64,000 nucleotides of DNA, taken from Ridgeia piscesae (taxonomy: Eukaryota > Annelida > Polychaeta > Sabellida > Siboglinidae). Location: positions 246,001-310,000 of the forward strand of contig JAODUO010000120.1 in the NCBI GenBank assembly GCA_025642075.2, written 5' to 3'. Made by a program: the position numbers and the translations under genes. The notes beneath the pieces were generated by a model that was given only the letters and a program-made list of their open reading frames with translations, was not told the origin of the DNA and ran no database searches. Shown in pieces: positions 11,580 through 23,568 of the stretch (positions within the stretch are counted from its first letter, which is position 1; each line of letters starts with the position of its first letter).

Positions 11580-13399
11580 AGTGTGGGTTACTTCTGATAG
11601 TGTGTTTATCTCACGAGATTCCTTGGGTTCCTCATAAATCGGCGGGAGACTCCGTAACAATGTATCGTTTATAACATGCATACGTATTGTGATACTTGAA
11701 TGTCAGATGCGAAAGATCTTCAATATTCTGTGAACAGTATAATCGTTTAGCTCAGCTACGTCACTCATACTTTTCCTGACTGCAGCCCTCTATGAAGCAG
11801 GTCGAATTGCTTGCCCATTATGCAAATAATACACTGTTCAAGGTCAGGAGAGGTAGGAATATTTTCGGAAATCCCAGGGTGAAGTATATCTAGTTATGAT
11901 ATATGTTACCCATGGCCATGGTTATTTATTACATTGTTTATTATCATATAACATATAATAAGCAACCTTTAGTTTGAAATAATAGCGTGGTGTTCGTATA
12001 CAATAGAAATGTCTTCAATCATTGAAGCAACCTTTGTTTATTGTGAACTGACACCTCAACAATACTTTTCAGGCGGATATCGTTTGAGATATGACAGTGA
12101 GGATGCATTACGTGGTTGCTAAGAGCAATTATCAGATATTTTAATACTTAATTTGACTGCTCAATAGCTGATAATCTAAATAGATCGATGGTAGTCATGG
12201 TCTGAGGGTCGCAGGCTATAAAACATGTTTTGTTACATTAATCTTTCAATCTATAATGTGTCCTAGTGATGACACTTTTCAAACAAACATGAATTAAATC
12301 AAACCTAAATTGGCATTTGGTTAAACACACATGACACATGGTCTTGCCATATGATGTCATGAATCCTGAACGATAATGGGGAACATATCATGTACAGCGT
12401 TGACCTCGTCTCAACCTTATAGTTAACGTCAGTAATGGGTCTAAAATTTTTCACTGTACTTCAGCTACACCCTTCGATGATATGAAGCACTTAAGATGCG
12501 ATGATAAAAGCATACAAATAGTGTATTTCGTAAGTTACGAAATAATAGGCTTTGACAGACGCCATCTTTAAAACTAGCGCGAATGTTTACGTTCTTGAAG
12601 GTCAAAGTACCACGTTTGATATCGCTATCCACCACACTATCCAACAACGTAAACATGATTGCTTTAGGTACGTAGTTTTTGAGATATGGTGACATTTGTA
12701 TCGACGACCGCCATCTTTAAAAATGGCGGAAATGTATGACGGAGGAGACCAAAGATGACATATTTGAAATCCTATTCTCCTACAACATACATATGCATAG
12801 CATAATTATTGCTATGCGTGATGTATTTATTAACATACGGGGATATTGAATTTGGCAGCCATTTTGATAAATGGCCGTCGGCACGTTATGCCCATTTTTT
12901 TGAACATTTCACCTAGTAGAATTTTAAAGCTATATGTATATGTTATTCAAATCAACAGTCAAAGTGTCTTAAGTATGAAATGTCTACGGGTCTATAGGGC
13001 AGGGCCAGGACTAGATATAATGTAACACAAGTTTCATTTTTGCGAGGGTGATTGCCTTTCCTCATGCATCGCTGTGTAACTTGACTACTAGTAGTTATAG
13101 TGCACATTTTGTATCGATAAGCTGGTTTACCAATACCAGTGGTTAGTAGCGCCCAGTGATTGAAATTGTATGGTTTCTATTACAATATCGTATACCTATA
13201 TTTGCTGGTAGCGCCTCGACTCTGCTGCCAACCATGACTAGTATGTATTGTATTCGCCTTGTCTTTCACTATTTTGTAGTATATTACACAATTCCGGAAT
13301 AAAACACCTAATCTTACACATTAAACCATTTGCGCAACATACCGCATTTGTAACACACTTAAGAAGAGAACCTGCATCATAGAAGAAGAGAACCCAAAT

Positions 13400-16300
13400 A
13401 CTAGAGGCATAGATAAAGACAGCACAAAGAAATCAGAAAGAACTGCCCGGAAAGCCCTACGGAATTTCGTTATAAATGTGTTTTTTTAATGCAAGAAGTA
13501 TAGTAAACAAAAGAATTGAACTAACCATTATGGTAGAAGATATTCACCCTCACATAATAAGTATAACTGAATATTGGGCCACCCCAGATATATCAGATAC
13601 TGAATTAGGAATGAGACAAGATATATAATGTTTAGGAAAGATAGATTAGGAAGAAGGGGAGGCGGAATTATTTTATATATTAAAGAATCCATCCAAGCCT
13701 ATGAAATGAAATTAGAAAAAGAAACAGAATATGAAGAAGCTGTCTGTTGTAACATAGTTACAGGAAACTCAACATTAACTGTTGGGTTAGTTTATCGGAG
13801 TCCAAACATAAGCACAGCAGAGAATGAAAAAGTACATAACGCTATAAAAGAAGTGAGTAAATGGGACTATATTATTATGGGGGATTTTAACTATGGCCAT
13901 ATACAGTGGACATCTCTACAGATACTGGGAGAGAGGTTCAAGAGTTTTTAATTTAGTACAAGACAGTTTCCTTTTTCAACATGTGTTAGAACCAACCAGG
14001 GGCAAGAACGTGTTGGACATAGTGTTGAGCAAACAGAAGGAATATGTGAGCCACTGGGGTGTAGTGGATATGTGAGCCACTGGGGTGTAGTGGTCACAAC
14101 TATATATATATTATCATCAAAGTAAAGGGAGAACGGAATAGAAAAATATGGTTCAGGAAAATGTTCACAAAGGAAGATATAAGGACATGAGGGAATATTT
14201 AGCAAAGATAGACTGGAATAACACACTGAAGAATAAGACATGAACAGAATGCTGGAATATCTTAAAGGGTGAAATTGACTGCGTCGTCGGCAAATGTGTT
14301 ACCTTGGAAAAACAGGGGAAACGGTCAAAGAAGAAACACTTATCGAAGGAATCCATTAGAAAAATCAAGTACAAGCAAATGATATGGAAGACATATATAC
14401 ATACTGGAAATGAAGAAGACTGCCATTTATAAAGAAGCACTTAATCAAACTACAGCTGAAATCAGAAATTCAAAGAGAAGCTTAGAACAAAAATTTGCTT
14501 TTAATATAAAACATGACAGCAAGAGTGTGTATGCGCATGTTCGAAGTAAACAGAAAGTTCAGGATAAGGTCGGTCCTCTAGAAGGTAGTGATGGAAACAT
14601 AATAACAGAGGGGTTCTTAATGGCAGAAAACCTAAATGAGTACTTTAGTTCGGTGTTTACCAGGGAAGATATGAGTATATTACCAGTACTAGAAACTAAG
14701 TTCGAAGGGACACCAAACATGGTAGCTAAGAAAATAAGGGATATGAAGGATAATAAGTCACCTTGAGTGGATAGGATTCCTCCCAAGATACTACTGGAAA
14801 TTTTTGAACAAATTAGCATACCGCTTGCAACAGTGTTCAATTTGTCATTAGAGGAGGGAATAGTTCCGTTAGAATGGAAAGAAGCAAACATCATACCATT
14901 ATTTAAAAAAGGATCAAGAAGCAAGTCAAAGAACTATAGACCAATGAATTTAACATCGATGATTTGCAAACTATTAGAAACACTAATTAAAGATCACTTG
15001 GTTGAGTTTCTTGTTAAAAATCACTTGATTAACCCTTCTCAACATGGGTTTCTATAAGCGAGGTCATGCTTAACAAATATGTTACGTTTTTTGGAAGATG
15101 TCACAAAGTGGATAGATGAGGGATCACCAGTAGATATAATACATAAGCCTTTGACAAAGTGCCACATCAAAGGTTTCTACTTAAACTAAAGGTCCATGGC
15201 ATAGGAAATGGTATAATTAACTGGATAGAAAAATGGCTTATTGAAAGAAGACAAAGAGTAGTAGTTGATGGGGAGGTTTCAAACTAGAAATCGGTTTTGA
15301 GTAGAGTACCGCAGGGATCAGTATTGGGACCTATTTTATTCTTAATATATATATATCAATGATTTGGATGATGACATAACAAGCAAGGTGTTGCAGTTTG
15401 CGGACGACACAAAAGTGACTTAACATTTTAAAGTGATGCAGATAGACAGCATTTACAAGATGATTTTAATAAGTTGACAGAATGGTCTGAGAAGTGGCAA
15501 ATGCTGTTTAATTTTGGGAAGTGTAAGTGCCACCACACAGGACAATGGAAAGGAAATTCACAATATAAAATTGGTGGTTCTGTACTTAATACTACCTTAA
15601 AGAAAAAGGACTTAGGGTTAACTATTAGTGCTGATATGAAGGTATCAGAACAGTGGATTGCAGCAGCGAAGGGAAACCAAATTCTTGGATTAATTAGGCA
15701 AAATATAGTGTACAAAGAAAAAGAACTAATAATACCGCTGTATAAAACAATAGTTAGGCCTCATTTCGAATAGTGTATACAAGCATGGAGGCCATATCGC
15801 AAGACGGATATTGATATGCTAGAAAGAGTACAAAGGAGAGCAACCAAAATGATATAACAATTCAGGAATATTAGTTATGAAATGCGTCTAAAAGAATGTG
15901 GTTTAACAAAACTAGAAATCAGAAGATTGAGAGGAGGTCAGATTGAGGTGTTTAAAATATTGAATGGGTATGAAAATATTGACAGAAATATTTTTCTCTC
16001 GGTCAAGGAAGAGAGAAGAACTAGAGGACATGGAGTTCCATTAGCAACGAAGCATTGTAAACTAGGTATTATAATTGTTTTCATTTTCACAAAGAACGGT
16101 AAACGAAAGGAACATATTATCACCTGATTGTGTTGGTGGTAGTTGTGTTAATATATTTAAAAACAAATTCGACATATACCTAAGGCGGGCGGTGTATACT
16201 TAGATAGATAGGTTGGACTCTCAATAAGCCATCTAGAGTTGAATCTCTAGGTGGCAATCTTGTTAAATCGTGTTAAATCATAGGTCATTATTTATCCGAC
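13400..16300 (+). mobile_element. CR1-like LINE, long decayed copy
   Basis: Endonuclease: frames from 13485 give NARSIVNKRIE, then GGGIILYIKESI and 'YIIMGDFNY.HIQW', the GDFN motif of APE-type nucleases. A linker region follows. Reverse transcriptase starts near 14760 with 'VDRIPPKIL', 'WKEANIIPLFKKG', 'NYRPMNLTS' and 'SQHGFL'. The catalytic box FADDT is intact at about 15398. The C-terminus reads GNQILGLIRQNIVYKEKEL and ends 'IYLRRAVYT' near 16200. Many frameshifts and stops kill it, including TGA at 14764 where the family has a Gly codon. It ends with short repeats of 'TTGTTAAATC' near 16258-16280, as expected for CR1 3' ends. Clade is from memory. Confidence 0.85.
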
Positions 16301-16379
16301 TACTGTTAGTAACGTTATTGGGAACGCTCACTTAGGATATCTTGTTGGATTAATTTGCATGAAAGAATTGATGTTTCAG

Positions 16380-16510
16380 GAGCTGTTGTTAAGTTTTCAA
16401 TGATGGCATTCCGGGACTCTGAGAAGTACTTGACGACGCCAGAGACAGAAGACGTCGTGACCCACTATGAAGAAATCATACGAAGCCAAACGAAAAACAC
16501 CGTCTTTAAG
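16380..16510 (+). CDS. Putative host exon 2
   Basis: The acceptor is TTGATGTTTCAG before 16380 and the donor is GTACAT after 16510. The exon is 131 bp, with the first two bases completing a split codon. It reads AVVKFSMMAFRDSEKYLTTP then THYEEIIRSQTKNTVFK. It ends on a whole codon, matching the start of the exon at 18062. It starts 80 bp beyond the 3' end of the CR1-like LINE, so that LINE inserted in the preceding intron. No domain was recognised. Confidence 0.55.
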
Positions 16511-17425
16511 GTACATGTACAGTGGAAATATATGAATGCTAAATGCCAACACAACTCCTCATAGGTTGCAATAAATTATGTTAAGCGAGGTTGTATATTG
16601 TCATGAAATGCATTCGATGCTGAGCGTAAATGTGGTTCATCGATTTAGATTTGTTTATGTTAATCCGCAGACATTGGGTGAAACTTTGGATGTGGTGCTG
16701 GAGGTTTCAACATTGGTGTGCCATACGGCTAGGTTATTGAGCCCGTTATCTTCATCCAGCTCTTATTTTTCAAACTCATCAGAATTCAAACAAATATAAA
16801 CTTTATAATATGAAATAGTGTATGTTAAACTCCTTAATAATCTATGTAGGTAATGATTTCACATTTCCAAAATATATAAAGAACAGTGAAAACATTACTG
16901 TTTTGCCAAAAAAAATAGAGTACCATGCTTAGAAACGTGGCACCCGGCTATGATATATCCTCACATATTTAAATGAGATAGGTATGATACAGTGAATATG
17001 CACATTATACACTAAACGAGTTATTTATGGTTTATGTCGTTGTATGATTTACAATCAGAATGTGTTTGTAAAGTTTCGTTACCAGTAGTACAGCAAGAAG
17101 AATGAACTGATATCACTGATTAATTAGACAGTTCCAAAAACAAGAACAAAACGCGGCGATGTTCTGTGTGCATCACTTAACACTATCATTTTGAGATACA
17201 CCTATGGGCAGTCACACCCAACACAGTGGCAACAGACAATCGCGAAACAGTAGTAGCACACTTCTTGCAACGTTTCAGAAACCTTACTTCAAATTCGTTG
17301 ACTAATTCATGTGTATACGTTAAGCAGTCATACAAACATAGTACTAGTAACATTTACGTTGCGACTGTGCATGTACTTAACATATATAACTAACAATACA
17401 CCAATGATTGACATTGACATATTTC

Positions 17426-17426
<1 letters not shown>
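16511..17426. other. Presumed intron, no recognised feature
   Basis: AT-rich sequence with short open frames only. No further exon pair was recognised. Confidence 0.4.
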
Positions 17427-17665
<239 letters not shown>

Positions 17666-18061
17666 TTCCACATACAGTGTATACGAAACCCTTTTTATAT
17701 TTGTTGTTATTTCAATACAGTTATGTTAGCAATAATTGTTGTATTTGTACATCGTAATACCTAATGAAATGTTTATGAATTCATATTTTCATCAATGTGT
17801 AGATAAGCGAATACAATAAATCATTGCATTATGAACGCATAAAGGACAAAGGAATAAGGAAGACATATATATATGACCTATTTGCCATGTTTTCTTGGTT
17901 GAAATCTGTATTTTTATGTACTAATTACACCCGGGATTTGTGTAGCTAACCAAATCCCTCCTTCTTGTCAAATGTATCTCAGTAATTGCAAGGTTGTTAT
18001 TCGAATTGATACATGTGTTGAATATTATTTGCGGCATGTTTAGGCAAGCATTTACTTTCAG

Positions 18062-18237
18062 AAAGGAGTGAAGTCAATTGCAAAGGCAACATCAGTTTTT
18101 TCCATGGTGTGGAAGACTTTTGCCGCCGGTGAAGACAACTACATACTTCGTTATTATTTCACCGTTCCCGACGTATTACAGTTAGCGTACCCAGGAAAAT
18201 CATATCCAAAAATGTACCTGGCGAAATCTAGACCATG
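18062..18237 (+). CDS. Putative host exon 3
   Basis: The acceptor is TTTACTTTCAG before 18062 and the donor is GTAAGTT from 18238. The frame is open for 58 codons and two extra bases. It reads KGVKSIAKATSVFSMVWKTF, then EDNYILRYYFTVPDVLQLAY and SYPKMYLAKSRP. The alternating hydrophobic/aromatic run (YILRYYFTV) looks like beta-strand. Start phase 0 fits exon 2, and two trailing bases (TG) fit the one leading base (G) of exon 4, restoring a Trp codon. No family was recognised. A strong donor and phase agreement make this a good exon. Confidence 0.65.
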
Positions 18238-18637
18238 GTAAGTTGCAAATTCACGTTATTATTCTAGACAATGTTCACCTAAACGTGCATATACCAACAA
18301 TTTATATAGCGCGATATTTGCCACGTAGTGGCGCTCATGGCGTTTTTACATCATTGTGTCCATCAGACACATATAAAATATGCTAAAACGATACTATTAA
18401 TGCCAATAAAGCGACATGTTAGACCAAAAATATATATATAATTACCATTCAGTATAGTAGTAATAACATCTGTGTAAAGTAAAGTTTCTAAAAAATGTAT
18501 AAACAATAATAATAATATTAGTAAAGTGGTTTACAAATAAATTATAGTTTCATACAATGTATACAGTCAACCCGTCCAGAACATGTCCAGGGAAAGTTCA
18601 CATGTATCACTCAAAGTAGGCTTTATAGGGATACTCC

Positions 18638-19152
18638 AGTCAGTGAGAGGTTCACAATATTAACTTACATATGTATACCAAATTGGTTGTGCCTAGTAAC
18701 TGTGCACAAAGATAATTAATAAACAATTAGTTGTAGTTTAATGGTATCAAAAACATGTTATCTTAGATTCAGGGCGCTGCCATCTTGAGACTTATGCGCC
18801 AGTGACGTAAGCCAAATCGTTTACGTCACTGGCGCATTGTTGAAAAAGGCAAGGATTGGTGGAATCTTCGCTAATAATTGTGACTGTGACGTAAGCAACC
18901 CGCGACGTACTGGATACATAAAATACCACTGGACAGACATAGGATGTTCGCGTGCATGCGCCAGTAACGTAAGCGGTTTACGTCACTGGCGCATAAGTCT
19001 CAAGATGGCAGCGCCCTGAATCCAACATGGAGTGTTTCTGATACAATTATACTGTAATTTATTGTTTATTAACGACCTTTGTGCACAACTACTATGCACA
19101 ACCAATATAGTATACAGATGTACGTAAATGGTGTGAATCTCTCATTGGTTTT
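18638..19152. mobile_element. Near-perfect palindromic foldback element
   Basis: The arms run about 18638-18890 and 18900-19152. The core arm at 18767-18810 is a perfect 44-bp complement of 18978-19021. Outer parts are diverged but clearly matching: 'TTAATAAACAAT', 'GTGCACAAAG', 'TTGGTTGTGC', and 'GAGAGGTTCACA' versus 'TGTGAATCTCTC'. Within each arm the motif GCGCCAGTGACGTAA is itself mirrored about 20 bp away, giving hairpins within the palindrome. No transposase is present and a target duplication was not found. Confidence 0.8.
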
Positions 19153-19159
19153 AGATTTA

Positions 19160-20257
19160 CATTGTTTTAATTCAATAGGCAGGTTGTTCCAGTGGCATAT
19201 GCTTGTATAAAAGAAGGAAGTTTACCAAGAACTCTTCACTGTTAGAATAACACATGCCAAGTTGCTGGCACTTGTGGGTACCATTTCAACATATGTTCTT
19301 AAATATTCTGGTGTCTGTACATTAATAATATTGTACATACGGCCCAGTTTTAATTGTTCTACTCAACAATCTACAGGGAGTAAACCAACGGTCTTAAATT
19401 CATTAGCTCCGATATGAAACCTCCGTAGAGCATTTAACAAAACACGAACTAAGCTATCTTGTTCTGGCTACGCTGCACTATGCAATTTGTATTAAACGAA
19501 GGATTTCCATTCAAGACCATCATCACCGCTACAAAAACTAGAACATTCCAAGAAATTAGCGTATCAGCGACTTCTACATACTTCTGAAGAAAAAAAACAG
19601 CTCAGAAAAAAACCGAGTCACTTCTTCTGTATTAGCCAATCAGGAGATAAATGAAGAAACCAAAGAACACCAACCCTGACGCTGCCAAACAATGCTGCAA
19701 TGTCAACCATATCACCATTGATGAATATGGTGGAAGCAAAGCAAAACAAGGGAAACAACAACAAAGCATGCACTAATGCGGTCGACGAGAAGAAAACAGC
19801 AAAAAGTTACAGTCAAAGAAGGCATGAATAGATACGTGCGATAATATACCAGTGCCATTTTCGCAATACGCCCTGATTGTTGCCGATAAGCATGCACCCT
19901 TATTGTAGCATAACATAACACCTGCAATGATGATGAGGTAACGACAGTAGTAGTAGTAGTTAATTCGAATGACCACTTAGCGCCAGTAATTAACACGATT
20001 ATAAAACGATTGCAATCCACACAATTAATTTTCGATGGCAGGCAGACAAGGAAGACATTAACTGCTTATCGAGCGTCCGACCTCTTGTTTTACATCTGAG
20101 GGGTGTGTCAATTTCATATTTACATATATTTACTCCAATTTGTTGGTTGTGGTCGTTTGATGTGGGTGTCTTCTAATGGCTATGCATACCTATTCTAGAA
20201 GAACATAATTTCTTGCTGCAAGTCCAGCAAGGGAAGCCCATTGTATAACTTGCGTGT
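19160..20257. other. Presumed intron, no recognised feature
   Basis: Sequence without recognisable coding or repeat content apart from short TAG/GTA trinucleotide tracts near 19948-19962. Confidence 0.4.
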
Positions 20258-20815
20258 ACTTCCACTCTAGCCTTCCCCCCTCTTGCCAGTCGCACAGTAT
20301 TCCCCCTCTGCCACTTATTTTTATCCCGTCAGCTTTCCCCATCCCCTATTGTTATCTTCTCTACCGTCCCATTTTCGAACATACCGTCTTTTTTAAAGTA
20401 ACTGTCTTCCTGGTCACCTTCACGTATCTCTCATTTATGCTGTCAATTCGCAAATGTCTTCTCCTCTAATTTCCTTCCCTCCTCTCACTTTTCTTCTTCG
20501 ATTCAAAGTAACGACTTGCGATGTAGATTAAAATCATCAACTCATAGATGACGTACACACCTACTAGAAATCACAAACGAATTACTTACAATGTAAACAT
20601 TATTAGATTGTAATGTTGATTAAGATATTTACAATTTCAAATGTTTTACAACAATAAGTAGATACTTCCGAATTAGAATCTAGTTATTTTCGGGAAATTG
20701 TATCCAGTTGTATAATTATATATTTATATATGTATATTTTCCCATATGCACGTGTAATTGAAATCTCATGCGGAACCGACATTATACAAGGTTCTGTATG
20801 GTTAGTTTATGTCAT
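20258..20815. repeat. Local duplication, copy A
   Basis: The block 20607-20815 (from 'GATTGTAATGTTGATTA' to 'AGTTTATGT') recurs at 23012-23250 with only a few substitutions visible. The phrase CACTCTAGCCTTCCCCCCTC at 20262 also recurs at 22985. Copy A holds about 320 extra bases between the two matching parts. Confidence 0.85.
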
Positions 20816-21223
20816 TCGCACCAGTGAGTATGCTCTATATCGACTTCTTTGGTGGTCATTTCATTCGGCCAACAAAGGTAAGAGAACGGTGAGGATAATA
20901 ATAATATTATTACTGACGCAACAGACGATAGGCTCACAAACGATCCGCTGCAAACTGAATGTTCTCGGGTGATTACTACAGACAATCTCGTCGTATTGTT
21001 TATCGCATTGCATATAAGGGTAATACATTTCCCAAAAACTGAAGTTACTTAAGCGTCCAAACAGCACGTCGCCGATTTGTTAACGGAACATCATAAAACA
21101 TGCATGGAACTAGCGCATGCGCTGAGCACAAATTCGTGGAAAAGACTAAACCGTACGCGTGATTGAGAGTATATACGGCATATATATGTGTATGTGGGTA
21201 TAAAATGATGTGTTCATCCGTAG

Positions 21224-21343
21224 GTTCAAGATGGCAACCGAGTACCCGGAAAAGACCATAATGACGAAGGTAAAACTTGACGTGGAACTTGGGTCTGGCT
21301 TCATAATTACCTTGGACAAGGCAGTCACGCTACACATAAAGAG
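21224..21343 (+). CDS. Putative host exon 4
   Basis: The acceptor is TTCATCCGTAG before 21224 and the donor is GTACGTA from 21344. One leading base completes the Trp codon from exon 3. The exon then reads FKMATEYPEKTIMTKVKLDV, followed by ELGSGFIITLDKAVTLHIK. Alternating Lys/hydrophobic residues suggest beta-strands of an extracellular domain (inference). Two trailing bases (AG) join the single leading C of exon 5 to give Ser. Length is 120 bp. The exon lies between the two copies of a local duplication. Confidence 0.65.
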
Positions 21344-21448
21344 GTACGTAGACTAATACTTAAAGCTAAATGCTTTCCAAATGAACTAAGCAATTCAAAT
21401 GTTACCGCATTTGATCTCCTTATATTCAGAAATAGTACAATTCAAAGG

Positions 21449-21515
21449 TGCACTGCACTGCACTGCACTGCACTGCACTGCACTGCACTGCACTGCACTG
21501 CACTGCACTGCACTG

Positions 21516-21571
<56 letters not shown>

Positions 21572-21626
21572 TTGTGTATATAGATACATACATAATACAT
21601 ACATACAACACACATATATATATTGT

Positions 21627-21707
<81 letters not shown>

Positions 21708-21718
21708 TGTGTGTGTGT
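21449..21718. repeat. Compound microsatellite: (GCACT)n, (TA)n, (TG)n
   Basis: About 14 GCACT pentamers (21449-21518) run into (TA)n to about 21564. After a 50-bp ATAC-rich spacer, (TG)n follows at 21622-21718. Three motifs of different period stand almost head to tail. Confidence 0.95.
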
Positions 21719-21850
21719 CAGACAACCTAATATGCCTTCACAGAGAGACTTGTTTTACACCATATGGGGAATCGAATACACAAACGTTACACAAATCATT
21801 ATTAATATACTAATTGTCTCTTCTGGTTATCTCAAGAGTCAATTGTTGCT

Positions 21851-21853
<3 letters not shown>

Positions 21854-21896
<43 letters not shown>
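21854..21896. repeat. (TA)n microsatellite
   Basis: Pure TA tract of about 43 bp. Confidence 0.95.
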
Positions 21897-21899
<3 letters not shown>

Positions 21900-22890
21900 G
21901 TCATTCGGCTCGTACTTGTTTTATAAGCACGCAGGTGCCATCGCCTTACAAACACGCTGCTTTCCCATTGGACAATTTGATCTTTTTTCATAAATGATTT
22001 CGTCTACAGGCGCTAGGCTATAGGCCAAAAATGATTCCTCGTTTTACGATTCGTTCGAAAATCTTTCCGTCATTGGCTTTTGTGCATGGACAATACATTA
22101 CAAGTCGCTCTGGTAACTTTGCAAAATCATAATTTGATACACAGACTCTGGTTGCATTGCTTTGCACAGCTGTGCACATGTTCGGATCAAGTGAGATCGT
22201 CCTGCATGGTTAAATTCAGGTATTGAAATGACCGACCAATTTTGAATCATTCGGCATTGATATTCACTGTTGTAAGGGGTGCATAATTTCTCCTGAAATT
22301 AATCCTCTCCGATCTGCAATATGTCGGAACCTCTCTTATCCCCTCGCAAGACTGTTGTTTGACTCTAGCTTCCAATGGCTCCGTTCATTAAAATTGTCTT
22401 TACACCTGTCACCTGTGAGCGTCGATAGCTCTTCTGTCAGCCCACGCTTGCAGACGTCCTTGACACGGAGATGGGGGCGTCCGTCCTCCATCAGTGAACA
22501 TGGTCAAGACAGCGACGTTGCTGATGCCGTAGCGGAGTTAACATGCTTGGGATTTGGGCCCGCTCAAAGACGGCTGAAACCTGGTCTTTTCACGAGATCC
22601 CAAAGTTCATTAATTTGCACATATTGCGATTGATACGAATATGATATATTTTAATATTGTTCAGTGTCACCTTACATTTGTGTTTGATTAATATCAATCA
22701 CCGTCTGTCTACTATATTAAAATTGAAAATAAGAAAGAATTTTTTTTACAATTGCAATGAAAACATACTTATACTTAGAGAGAAAGAGACTAGGACGTAG
22801 TTAAGCTGGCATATGTATGACACATCTACGTTGACAAGTACATATGTTTGTATGTATGCATATGTGTATGAATGTATGTATGTAATTATG
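21900..22890. other. Presumed intron, no recognised feature
   Basis: The GC-richer stretch 22340-22620 contains an open frame (22355-22633) with no recognised domain. It may be a decayed transposon. Confidence 0.3.
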
Positions 22891-22895
22891 TACAA

Positions 22896-22896
<1 letters not shown>

Positions 22897-22947
<51 letters not shown>
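22897..22947. repeat. (CA)n-(TA)n microsatellite
   Basis: CA repeat of about 20 bp passes directly into a TA repeat of about 30 bp. Confidence 0.95.
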
Positions 22948-22953
<6 letters not shown>

Positions 22954-22980
22954 TATATATGTAGTATTATATTATTACTT

Positions 22981-23250
22981 ATCCACTCTAGCCTTCCCCC
23001 CTCTTGCCTTAGATTGTAATGTTGATTAGTGCCAACTATAATATTCGTGGGTTTATGCTTAAGATATTTACAATTTCAAATGTTTTACAACAATAAGTAG
23101 ATACTTCCGAATTAGAACCTAGTTATTTTCGGGAAGTTGTATCCAGTTGTATAATTATATATTTATATATGTATATTTTCCCATATGCACGTGTAATTGA
23201 AATCTCATGCGGAACCGACATTATACAAGGTTCTGTATGTTAGTTTATGT
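22981..23250. repeat. Local duplication, copy B
   Basis: Partner of the block at 20258-20815. It lacks the ~320-bp centre but has about 33 bp of its own at about 23030-23062. Near identity over about 190 bp (23062-23250) indicates a recent event. Confidence 0.85.
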
Positions 23251-23454
23251 TATGTTAGTGTTATATTACTTTTCAATTTTAAACCATTGTGTTGTCAGAT
23301 TTGCTCGTGTTTGTTTAGCACTTCATATGATTTATTATTGATAGTTTTTTCGTAACATATGGCCTACACAATTGCATAGTGTCCCTGTCATGATGGCCGT
23401 AATAATCTACTGGACATTGAGAAATTGGACTACATGTGATTGTTTATATTTCAG

Positions 23455-23568
23455 CAAACAAGGCAAAACATACCACGCGATTTACGGTGTAATTAGTCTG
23501 GACGTACGAGCAGAATATTTCTATGCCCATTTTCTACAGGAATACACGGTTTGTGTCGACAAATACGA
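23455..23568 (+). CDS. Putative host exon 5
   Basis: The acceptor is TATATTTCAG before 23455 and the donor is GTAAGT from 23569, both close to consensus. After one leading base it reads KQGKTYHAIYGVISLDVRAE then YFYAHFLQEYTVCVDKY. The aromatic-rich 'Y-x-x-x-Y-x-V' spacing loosely recalls the conserved W/Y-x-x-x-Y-x-I block of HAP2/GCS1 proteins, but the match is too short to prove anything. Two trailing bases mean the next exon must begin with one base. The exon at 40144 begins on a whole codon, so at least one exon in between was missed. Confidence 0.65.

Larger units (their letters stand above)
9463..13009. mobile_element. Long inverted-repeat (foldback-like) element, ~3.5 kb
   Basis: The sequence from 9463 inward (AGTCCAGGCCCTGCCCTATA) recurs in reverse complement ending near 13009. 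Matching words continue through both arms: 'CACCTAGTAGA' versus 'CTACTAGGTGG', the 'GGCATAACGTGG' region, 'TGGATAGCGATGTCAAACGTGG' versus its complement near 12615-12640, 'TACATGATATGTT', and 'TTGAAAAGTGTCATCA' (about 10180 and 12270). A further block at 10239-10405 matches the complement of 11490-11670. Arms therefore span roughly 9463-10410 and 11430-13009 with indels. No transposase frame was recognised inside. It may be a foldback element or the non-autonomous remnant of a long-TIR transposon. Confidence 0.75.
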
